A DNA stretch of 64,000 nt from Deltaproteobacteria bacterium. GTDB lineage: Bacteria > Desulfobacterota > Syntrophia > Syntrophales > JAFGHS01. The number at the start of each line of letters is the position of its first letter. Position 1 is the first letter of the stretch. Of this stretch, positions 10,191-18,138 are shown one piece after another. The position numbers and the translations under genes were made by a program. The DNA is taken from the NCBI GenBank assembly GCA_016928025.1, contig JAFGLN010000014.1, positions 1-64,000 of the forward strand, written 5' to 3'. The notes beneath the pieces were generated by a model. It did not search any database. It saw nothing but the letters and a program-made list of their open reading frames with translations, and was not told where the DNA came from.

Positions 10191-12125
10191 ATGGCCACCA
10201 AAGACTATAAAATGATTTTCGAGCCCATCAATATCGGCAAGATGCAGCTGAAAAACCGCATCGTTATGCCGCCCATGGGTACCGCCTATTCCGAAGCGGG
10301 CATGGTCGGCTCCCGCACTATAGATTATTATGAAGCCCGCGCGAAAGGCGGCACCGGTCTTATCATTGTGGAGGGTACCGCCCCGGGTGAGAGGTGCCGG
10401 GGCGTCCATCAGCTCGGATTGGGCGACGATAAATATATCCCCGGATGGGAAAACCTGGTAAAAGCCGTCCACAAACACGACGCGAAGATCGCCGTACAGT
10501 TGCATCACGCGGGCTTTGAAATACGGGACGGCAATTTTGTACAGGTTGCCCCTTCCGCAATTTCATCGCCGGGCAGGATGATCGGCATCGGAGGCAGGCT
10601 GCCTCATGAACTGACGGTTGCGGAAATCGAAGACATTATTCAATGGTTTGCCGAAGCGACGCGACGGGCCAGAGACGCGGGTGTGGACGGCGTGGAAATT
10701 CACGGCGCCCATCAATATATCGTCGCCTCATTCCTGTCTTCCGCATCCAATAAACGTGAGGATAAATACGGTGGCAATCTCGAAAACAAAACCCGTTTTC
10801 TGATCGAAATCACGGAGACCATGAAAGCGGCCGTGGGGGCCGACTATCCTGTCTGGCCCCGGCTGAATGTCATGGAGTACGGCATCGAAAACGGTATCAC
10901 CATCGAAGAAACGCTGCAGGTTGTGCCTATGGCCGTGGCGGCAGGATCGTGCGCGATTCACGCTTCCGCTTACGCGGCTTTTTCCCACGTCACCAAAGCC
11001 CCCTTGCCCGATACACCGGCATTCCTGATTCCCCTTGCCGAAGAAGTCAAAAAAGTCACGAATGTTCCTGTCATCACCGTCGGCAGGCTGGATCATGAAA
11101 CAGGCGAAAAGGCTCTGCGGGAAAGCAAGGCGGATCTTGTCGCCATCGGCAGACGCCTTATTGCCGACCCCGAACTGCCGAATAAAGTCGCTAAAGGCAA
11201 GTTTGAGGATATCAATTATTGTATTGGATGCATGGAGTGCATCGAGCGCTTGGGTCGCCGGGGTGAAGGCGTCATCTGCACCATCAACGCCGCCACGGGA
11301 CACGAAGGTGATCGGCGTATCCGACCGGCGCGCAAAAAAAAGAAGGTCATGGTCGTGGGCGGCGGCCCGGCCGGTATGGAAACGGCCCGGGTAGCCGCCA
11401 TACGGGGGTTTAACGTAACCTTGCTCGAAAAAGATAAAAAACTTGGAGGCCAGCTGAATATTGCCGCCCTACCCCCGAATAAGGGTGATATTCTGCCCTG
11501 GCTGGATTATATGATCGCTCAACTGAAAAAGGCAGGTGTCGAAACACATCTCGGTGTCGAAGCAACGCCTGAACTCATTGAAGAGGAAAAACCGGATGCC
11601 GTCATCCTTGCCCTCGGCGGCATTCCCCTCAAACCGGCTGTTCCGGGAATTGACGGAAGCAATGTCGTCACGGCACAGGATGTCCTGTTCGGCAAAGCCC
11701 AAGCCGGGCAAAACATCGTCATCATCGGCGGCGGTCTTGTCGGATGTGATACGGCACATTACCTGGCATCAAAAGGGAAAAAAATTATCATTATCGAAAT
11801 TTTGAAACGTGTGGCCATGGACATGGGGCCCATGGCGCGGCGACGGCTCCTGGACGGTCTCAGAGCTCACCAGGTCGCTATGCTGACGGAAGTAACCTGC
11901 GAAGAAATCACGGAAGAAGGCGTTAAGATTGCGACGGCCGACGGAGAGTCCAAAATGCTGCCCGCCGATACGGTGATCCTGGCGGCAGGGTATGGGAAAA
12001 ACGACGAGATGCTCAAAACTCTGAAAGAAAAGGTGGCCGAGGTCTTTTGCGTCGGTGACGCCGCGGAGCCTTGCGGAATCATGGAAGCCGTGCGGGATGG
12101 TTATCTGACGGCATTGGCGTTATAA
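10191..12125 (+). CDS. NADH:flavin oxidoreductase / 2,4-dienoyl-CoA reductase-type (OYE + Fe-S + NAD(P)-binding)
   Basis: OYE barrel (FEPINIGKMQLKNRIVMPPMGTAY...), Fe-S cysteines CIGCMECIERLGRRGEGVICTINAATG, and dinucleotide-binding KVMVVGGGPAGMETARVAAIRGFNVTLLEK. Confidence 0.93.
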   Translation: MATKDYKMIFEPINIGKMQLKNRIVMPPMGTAYSEAGMVGSRTIDYYEARAKGGTGLIIVEGTAPGERCRGVHQLGLGDDKYIPGWENLVKAVHKHDAKIAVQLHHAGFEIRDGNFVQVAPSAISSPGRMIGIGGRLPHELTVAEIEDIIQWFAEATRRARDAGVDGVEIHGAHQYIVASFLSSASNKREDKYGGNLENKTRFLIEITETMKAAVGADYPVWPRLNVMEYGIENGITIEETLQVVPMAVAAGSCAIHASAYAAFSHVTKAPLPDTPAFLIPLAEEVKKVTNVPVITVGRLDHETGEKALRESKADLVAIGRRLIADPELPNKVAKGKFEDINYCIGCMECIERLGRRGEGVICTINAATGHEGDRRIRPARKKKKVMVVGGGPAGMETARVAAIRGFNVTLLEKDKKLGGQLNIAALPPNKGDILPWLDYMIAQLKKAGVETHLGVEATPELIEEEKPDAVILALGGIPLKPAVPGIDGSNVVTAQDVLFGKAQAGQNIVIIGGGLVGCDTAHYLASKGKKIIIIEILKRVAMDMGPMARRRLLDGLRAHQVAMLTEVTCEEITEEGVKIATADGESKMLPADTVILAAGYGKNDEMLKTLKEKVAEVFCVGDAAEPCGIMEAVRDGYLTALAL

Positions 12126-12180
12126 GAAGGATCAAGGTAAAAGGATCAAGGTTTAATATAGTCGACATTTTGGAACCTCA

Positions 12181-12219
12181 ACGTTATGGGGACGGATTTG
12201 AAATCTGTCCCCATAACGT
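12181..12219. repeat. 39 nt near-perfect palindrome (REP-like, ATGGGGACRG core)
   Basis: ACGTTATGGGGACGGATTTGAAATCTGTCCCCATAACGT. The arms pair across the full length except one G.T position (12194/12206). Convergent intergenic location. Confidence 0.75.
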
Positions 12220-12287
12220 GATCAAAGGCAGGTGAATTGTACGGGAATAGCAAGGTAAAGTCCGGTCAGTCTTTTACAAATCCATCC

Positions 12288-13145
12288 TTATTTTGTCGTG
12301 TAGTCGTAAATGCCCTTTCCCGTTTTCCGTCCGAAGCGTCCCGCCCGCACCAGCTTCTGCAGGATCGGCGCGGGCCGGTACTTGTCGCCCAACTCCCGGT
12401 GCATCCCTTCAATGACATGGAGCAGCGTATCGTTTCCCACGAGATCGGCCAACGCCAGGGGGCCCATGGGATGATTGCAGCCCAGGACCATGCCCTTGTC
12501 AATATCTTCCGCGCTGGCGATACCTTCGTCGAGGGTGAAAAACGCCTCGTTCATCATGGTGCAAAGGATCCGGTTCACCGCAAAGGCGGGGGCTTCTTTA
12601 ACGACAATCACTTCCTTGCCGATGCTTTTGCCCCATTCGGAGGCGATGGCCAGGGTCTCGTCGGAGGTCTCATAGCCCCGGATGATCTCCAGCAGGCGCA
12701 TGACCGGCACGGGATTGAAAAAATGGGTCCCGATAAACCGCGCCGGACGTTTTGTAATCGCCGCCATCTCCGTGATGCTGAGACCGGACGTGTTGGTGAA
12801 AAACAGACAATGGGCGGGTACGATGGACTCCAACTCCTGATAGACCTGCTTTTTAATGTCCATCACTTCGACAACCACCTCAACGACGCAGTCAGCGTTG
12901 CCGGCGGCTTCTTTGAGATCAAGGGTCGGTTTGATCAGCCCTAAAACGGCAGCCATATCCGCCGGGCTTTTCTTTCCTTTCTCTACGTCGCGGCCCAAGT
13001 TCTTTTTGATGGTATTTATGCCGCTGTCAATGAAGCGCTGTTCAATATCCCTCAGGGTTACCTGATAACCGGCCTGTGCGCAAACCTGGGCGATGCCGCT
13101 TCCCATCAAGCCGGCGCCCAAAACACAAACATTCCGAATTTCCAT
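12288..13145 (-). CDS. 3-hydroxyacyl-CoA (3-hydroxybutyryl-CoA) dehydrogenase
   Basis: [29 protein letters not shown] Rossmann motif; [53 protein letters not shown]-terminus. Confidence 0.95.
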   Translation of the reverse strand: MEIRNVCVLGAGLMGSGIAQVCAQAGYQVTLRDIEQRFIDSGINTIKKNLGRDVEKGKKSPADMAAVLGLIKPTLDLKEAAGNADCVVEVVVEVMDIKKQVYQELESIVPAHCLFFTNTSGLSITEMAAITKRPARFIGTHFFNPVPVMRLLEIIRGYETSDETLAIASEWGKSIGKEVIVVKEAPAFAVNRILCTMMNEAFFTLDEGIASAEDIDKGMVLGCNHPMGPLALADLVGNDTLLHVIEGMHRELGDKYRPAPILQKLVRAGRFGRKTGKGIYDYTTK

Positions 13146-13162
13146 GATCGTCCTCCTTTTTC

Positions 13163-14074
13163 TCAGTTTCCGACCGAAACGTTTAAGCCATTTTTTTCGA
13201 CAATACCTTTTAATGTAAGGATATGCTTATCATCGGGTGCCTTCATTTTTAGGAGGCAGGCATTTTTCCCCAGTTGGCGATTTTTTGTAATTCCCCCCTC
13301 GTGATAAGGAAGGAAAGAGATTTTTTCCACCCCCAATGCCTTGCCCAAACAGGCGATTTTTTTAATATGGGCATTTGAATCGTTGAAATCGGCAATAAGG
13401 GGAATCCGCAGCCAGACGGATGTATATTTTGCAGACTTTTTCAAATTTTCCAGAATGATTTTATTGTCCACGCCGGTAGTTCTTTGGTGCTCATCCGGAT
13501 CGAGGTGCTTTAGGTCAAACAGCAGTAAATCGACGAAGGGCAGAAGGGCTTTCATATTCTGCCATTTTCCGTAACCGGAGGTGTCGAGGGCCGTATGTAA
13601 ATTCTCCTTTTTGCACTGCTCGAGCAGGGCCAGGACAAACCGGCTCTGCATCAGCGCCTCACCACCGGATACCGTGACGCCACCGCCGGAGTTTTTATAG
13701 AACAGCCGGTCCTGTAAAACCTCATCCATGACCTCATCGACCGACATGGGTTCTCCGCAGACCGTTAAGGATTGATAAAGGCAGGCCGAGACACACTGAA
13801 AGCAGTTGTCGCATTTTTGGCGGTCAATTTTCCTTCCCTCTTTCCGGCTCAATGTGATCGCTCCCTGAGGGCAGGCCTTGACACAGGCACCGCAACCTTG
13901 GCAGAGGATATCTCTGGCCATGAGAACGGGGGAAAAATCCTGCGATTCCGGATTGGAACACCAAAGACAACGCAAGGGGCAGCCCTTCATAAAAACAGTG
14001 GTACGAATGCCCGGTCCGTCGTGAACACTGAAGCGCTGGACATTGAAAATAACTCCGCTGTTTGAACTTCTCAT
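13163..14074 (-). CDS. Glycyl-radical enzyme activating protein (radical SAM, with ferredoxin-like clusters)
   Basis: Radical SAM CX3CX2C in [17 protein letters not shown]; two ferredoxin-type motifs [15 protein letters not shown] and [20 protein letters not shown]. Confidence 0.95.
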   Translation of the reverse strand: MRSSNSGVIFNVQRFSVHDGPGIRTTVFMKGCPLRCLWCSNPESQDFSPVLMARDILCQGCGACVKACPQGAITLSRKEGRKIDRQKCDNCFQCVSACLYQSLTVCGEPMSVDEVMDEVLQDRLFYKNSGGGVTVSGGEALMQSRFVLALLEQCKKENLHTALDTSGYGKWQNMKALLPFVDLLLFDLKHLDPDEHQRTTGVDNKIILENLKKSAKYTSVWLRIPLIADFNDSNAHIKKIACLGKALGVEKISFLPYHEGGITKNRQLGKNACLLKMKAPDDKHILTLKGIVEKNGLNVSVGN

Positions 14075-14192
14075 GATTGGTTAATGCCCCCGTTGAACAC
14101 CACGTGGCGCGAAAAAACATGTAACGAGTGACAGGTAACGAGAAAAAAAATTCAAGACAAATTAAATACTCGTCACTATTTTCGCCGGTAAC

Positions 14193-16589
14193 TTACATCA
14201 AACGCTGCTCTGTTCTGGCGATGATGTGGTCCTGCAGGCCCCGCGACAAATCGACAAAGTAGGCGCTGAAACCGGCGACCCGGACGATCATATCGGCGTA
14301 TTTCTCCGGATAGGTCTGGGCGGCGACGAGTTTTTCCCTGTCGACGATATTAAACTGAATATGGGGCACATTCAGCTCTTTCCAGGTTTTAAGATAACCG
14401 ATGAAGGTAGGCTTCAAGTCGTCTTCAAGAAATTTTGGCAGAAATTTTTGATTCAACAGGTGATTGTAAGTTTCGACGGCCTTGATCTTCGCGCAGGAAT
14501 TAAGCACCGCTGTGGGGCCCTTCTTGTCTTTTCCCGGCGACGGCGCCAGGGTCGAATCGGCAAAAGGTTCTCCGTCCAGCCTGCCATCGGGGGTGGCCGG
14601 CGTGTCAACGGCGAGGCCATAAGTCGCGGATACGGCGCTCCCATCGCCCCGATGAGAAAAACCGAACCGGTCTTTGACGGTTTCCATGGCCGCCTCACCC
14701 AGACGATGCACCTCTCGTGCGACCTGATCGGCGTAATCGTCGTCGTTGCCGAACTTCGGTGCGTTAAGGCATGCCTGCCGGATATCGTCATGACCCGCCC
14801 AGTTGTTGTCCATAATCCTGATCAATTGCGGCAGACTGAGTTTTTTATCATCAAAGACCACCTTCCGGATGGCTGTGATGGCATCGGCGACGTTGGTCCC
14901 GCCGATCACCTGCGTAAAGTGATGAAGCATGGACGGGTAGACCCATTTTCGGGCGTCCTTGCCCTTTTCAATGCAGCCCTGGACGACGGCGGAATAGAAG
15001 GGGCGCGGGCAAAACTTTTCATAAAGCTCCAGATTGATTCTTTCCAGCTGCTCCATTTTGGTCGCGAAAAACCGGACCTGCTCCACATAAGCGTCGAGGA
15101 CGTCCCGCCATGATTCAAATGTAGACGGATCGGAGGTCCGGGCACCACGCTGTTCACCCGTCTTGGGATCGACGCCCTGGTGCAATGCCCACCAGAGACA
15201 CTTGGGCAGAACAAAATATCCGACCGACCGGCGCATGACATTTTTGCCCGGAATTTCGATATAGACGCATCCCGTAACGGCATAGTTCTTGACATCCTCA
15301 TCCGGAACCCCCCAGCGGGTAAACAGCGGGATCAGGGCCTCATCGTTAAACAGGGACGGATAACCGATACCCGTCTTGATGACATCCACAGCCTTCTCAT
15401 ACAGCTCGTCCGGCGTTCCGTCATGGAGACGCAGGACAATGCTGGGTTCGATCAACTGCAGCCGTCTGGCCGCCTCTAAAACCAGGTAGGTCAGATCGTT
15501 GGTCACATCCCGGCCTGCTTCATCCGTCCCGCCGATCGTTACGGCCTGCAGCGACGCGACACCGCCGTATACGGAGCTTACCGTCGGCGAATAAACCAGG
15601 CCCAACTCATTCAGTTTAATCCACAGGAGCTGCAGGATATCCAGGGCCTCCGCTTTGGTGATACGACCTTCACGGAGATCTTTTTCATAAAAGGGACCGA
15701 AGAGCCGGTCGATGCGGATACCGACGCCCAGGGTGGAGTATTCCACATAACGGATGAGATGGATAAAAAAGAAAAACTGGACAGCCTCGGCAAAGGTTTC
15801 CGGCGGCCGTTCGGGAACCCGGGCACAGATCCGGGCGACCTCTTCCAATTCAGCCTTTCGATCCGGCTGATCCTCCTGGGCGGCCATGGCCTCGGCCAGG
15901 GAGGCATAGCGCCGGGCGAAGCGGATGACCGCCTCCAGGGCAATGATCACCGCCTCCAGAAATTCCTTTTGGTCCACATAGTCGACGGGAATGGTCCGAT
16001 CGATTTCTTCAAGCCGGGCCCGGACCTGTTCGATGCGGCCTTTCAGACCTGTTTTGAAGAGGTTGTCATAATCGGGGATGCCCAACTCGGACAGCTGGGT
16101 CCAAAGAAAAGTTCCTTCGTAGGTCCAATATCTTTTCAAATCTTCGGGTAAACTTTCCTGATGGCGGTCGCTCATGGATTTACCCTTCCAGTAAGCGCAA
16201 AGTTCATCCAGCTCTTTTCTGCCTTCTTCGTCCAGCAGAGTCTTTCCGGCTTCGCTATTCACCAGCCGCAGGACGGACCTCCAGTTCTGGTCGATGGGAT
16301 GGAAAATGCCGTTGGGATCGGACGTCTGGTAACCGACGATCCGCTCATGCTCACGGATGAAAATATCCATCTTGTCCAGAAGATTGGCCAGGGCTTTCGC
16401 CCGGCGGATGACCATGGCCTGCCCGTCCGTCTGCTTAAACGATTCGGTCATCAAGCGGGAACGCTGCAGATCAAGCCTGATCTCCTCCCGATACATGCCA
16501 CGCTGAGAATCATCATCCGTATAGCCTCTCTTGATGTTGCGGACCGCTTTACTGATAACTTTTTCCCTTAATCCGGAAGCCGTTTGCAT
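14193..16589 (-). CDS. Glycyl-radical enzyme of the PFL-like superfamily, substrate unknown
   Basis: C-terminal glycyl-radical motif RVAGFSAYFVDLSRGLQDHIIARTEQ; cysteine loop NYAVTGCVYIEIPGKN; adjacent activase gene. Confidence 0.95.
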   Translation of the reverse strand: MQTASGLREKVISKAVRNIKRGYTDDDSQRGMYREEIRLDLQRSRLMTESFKQTDGQAMVIRRAKALANLLDKMDIFIREHERIVGYQTSDPNGIFHPIDQNWRSVLRLVNSEAGKTLLDEEGRKELDELCAYWKGKSMSDRHQESLPEDLKRYWTYEGTFLWTQLSELGIPDYDNLFKTGLKGRIEQVRARLEEIDRTIPVDYVDQKEFLEAVIIALEAVIRFARRYASLAEAMAAQEDQPDRKAELEEVARICARVPERPPETFAEAVQFFFFIHLIRYVEYSTLGVGIRIDRLFGPFYEKDLREGRITKAEALDILQLLWIKLNELGLVYSPTVSSVYGGVASLQAVTIGGTDEAGRDVTNDLTYLVLEAARRLQLIEPSIVLRLHDGTPDELYEKAVDVIKTGIGYPSLFNDEALIPLFTRWGVPDEDVKNYAVTGCVYIEIPGKNVMRRSVGYFVLPKCLWWALHQGVDPKTGEQRGARTSDPSTFESWRDVLDAYVEQVRFFATKMEQLERINLELYEKFCPRPFYSAVVQGCIEKGKDARKWVYPSMLHHFTQVIGGTNVADAITAIRKVVFDDKKLSLPQLIRIMDNNWAGHDDIRQACLNAPKFGNDDDYADQVAREVHRLGEAAMETVKDRFGFSHRGDGSAVSATYGLAVDTPATPDGRLDGEPFADSTLAPSPGKDKKGPTAVLNSCAKIKAVETYNHLLNQKFLPKFLEDDLKPTFIGYLKTWKELNVPHIQFNIVDREKLVAAQTYPEKYADMIVRVAGFSAYFVDLSRGLQDHIIARTEQRLM

Positions 16590-16928
16590 TATTTTTAACC
16601 CTCCATCTTTTGATTACTTTTAACACGTTACTGCAGGGGCGAAGAAGCTGACAGGTCGATGAGAGTGTATGTTTTGACAACGCAATATAGGAATGTTGCC
16701 GTATTATGTCAATTTTTTTCTTTTACTGGGTATTGGCCGGTTATGGAAACGCTTGTCATTGGAATTCGGAAAGGCCATATCGAAAGTCCAGCGACGGTCC
16801 TGCCGCAACGCATCAGAGATGACGAAAAACATTGAAAAGATCATATCACGATCACCCCCCCCAAACATCTCTTTTCAATTTGACCGTTCATATCCTGAAA
16901 TTAGTTGACATACATCTACACCCATGAT

Positions 16929-16945
16929 ACGAATTTCAAATTCGT
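16929..16945. repeat. 17 nt perfect palindrome upstream of tonB
   Basis: ACGAATTT-c-AAATTCGT. Confidence 0.55.
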
Positions 16946-16989
16946 GTTATCCAGTACGGTACCAGCCAGCCATTGGATTAAAAATAGAT

Positions 16990-17023
16990 AACATATTAAT
17001 CTCGTTTGTATAGTTAATATGTT
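16990..17023. promoter_or_regulatory. Inverted repeat upstream of tonB, candidate NikR-type operator
   Basis: AACATATTAA (16990-16999), 14 nt spacer, TTAATATGTT (17014-17023): perfect 10 bp arms, about 70 nt upstream of the first gene of the metal locus. Confidence 0.5.
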
Positions 17024-17094
17024 GCAAAATTAATAAAAAGATTTGCGGTACATAATAACGCCCCATCTATCATTAGAAATGCCCGTAGCAGAAA

Positions 17095-17901
17095 ATGACA
17101 AAGATTAACACGGCCGGTTTATATATCCCATCTAAATACTTCTCCATCATCATTTCACTGGCGATTCATTGTATCATCTTGTCTTTATTGTTCACGGCGT
17201 CTGCCGTGCCGACGATTCCTTCCATGGATATCATCAACATCCATTTTGTCCATGATATAACTGAGCCTAAAGCCGAACCAGCTTCGGTGAAAGCGCCGCA
17301 AAAGGCAAAAGTAGCACCAATTCAAAAAATCAGCCGCAAAAAAATTACATCTAAGGCAACCAAACAAAAAAACAATATTCAGAACATAATAGAACAACAG
17401 GCACCATTGGCTGCAAAAACACAAACGATAGCTGGAGAAGAAAAAAAACCCATACCGAATCCGGATACCATTAATGTCCCGGAAATACCGTCAGCAATTC
17501 TAACTGAATATAAACAGTCGATTGCGCCGGTATGTTTTTCCACGGAACCGGCAAGCCCAGCATCTGGGTCAGGAGGTTCAATTACCGGACAGCATAACGG
17601 AAATCCGGTGATTTTTGAGACAAGAATCGGCAGTGCTGGTGCCCCCGCTTTTGTTCACAGAGAAATTCCTGCCTACCCAAGAACAGCGCAAAGGTTAGGA
17701 AAAGAGGGGAAAGTCGTTCTCAGGCTGCTCATTGATGCCGGCGGCAATTTGAAAAACATTGAAATTGTGGAGTCATCATGGCTGGGATTTACGGAGGCGG
17801 CTGTCGATGCGGTTAGGAGATCCACCTTTTCTCCGGGGTATAGAAATGGAGAATGCGTCATATCCAAGGCGATTCTCGCTGTTCATTTTAAGCTGAATTA
17901 A
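17095..17901 (+). CDS. tonB: TonB-family energy transducer
   Basis: N-terminal TM, Lys/Pro-rich linker and C-terminal domain PAYPRTAQRLGKEGKVVLRLLIDAGGNLKNIEIVESSWLGFTEAAVDAVRRSTFSPG. Confidence 0.93.
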   Translation: MTKINTAGLYIPSKYFSIIISLAIHCIILSLLFTASAVPTIPSMDIINIHFVHDITEPKAEPASVKAPQKAKVAPIQKISRKKITSKATKQKNNIQNIIEQQAPLAAKTQTIAGEEKKPIPNPDTINVPEIPSAILTEYKQSIAPVCFSTEPASPASGSGGSITGQHNGNPVIFETRIGSAGAPAFVHREIPAYPRTAQRLGKEGKVVLRLLIDAGGNLKNIEIVESSWLGFTEAAVDAVRRSTFSPGYRNGECVISKAILAVHFKLN

Positions 17902-18138
17902 AAAAAACATACTATTTGATCGGGTTCATAACATTGGATGGACAGGTAAACAAAGGAGGTGATGGAAAAACATTTTTCTAAGCGGTTCTAATACCGTATG
18001 GTCTTATAAAAGGTGAGGCAGGGAAAAACCTTCGGCGAGGATTCCCTGCCCCGAAAGGATAACGTTGCCAACAACATCATCCCTTTCGTTTCTCTTTATC
18101 AGAAAGGGGGTGAAATGTAAACCACAGGAGAAAGTTAT
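17902..18138 (+). promoter_or_regulatory. Structured leader between tonB and the receptor gene
   Basis: Hairpin GGCAGGGAA (18017-18025) / TTCCCTGCC (18042-18050) with nested CCT/AGG; second stem CGAAAGG (18052-18058) / CCTTTCG (18082-18088). A 9-codon ORF MEKHFSKRF* (17962-17991) follows AAGGAGG. Confidence 0.4.

Noticed and set aside
10100-14160. Shared GAGTGACAGGTAAC strings (near 10105 and 14124)
   Set aside because: Short intergenic similarity without symmetry or array structure; insufficient to call an element or CRISPR.
14226-15113. 295 aa + strand ORF opposite the glycyl-radical enzyme gene
   Set aside because: Antisense shadow of the conserved glycyl-radical enzyme; no recognizable domain.
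17902-18138. Cobalamin riboswitch upstream of the TonB-dependent receptor
   Set aside because: Suggested by the BtuB/BtuFCD-like context, but I found no B12-box-like conserved core by eye. An Infernal search would be decisive.
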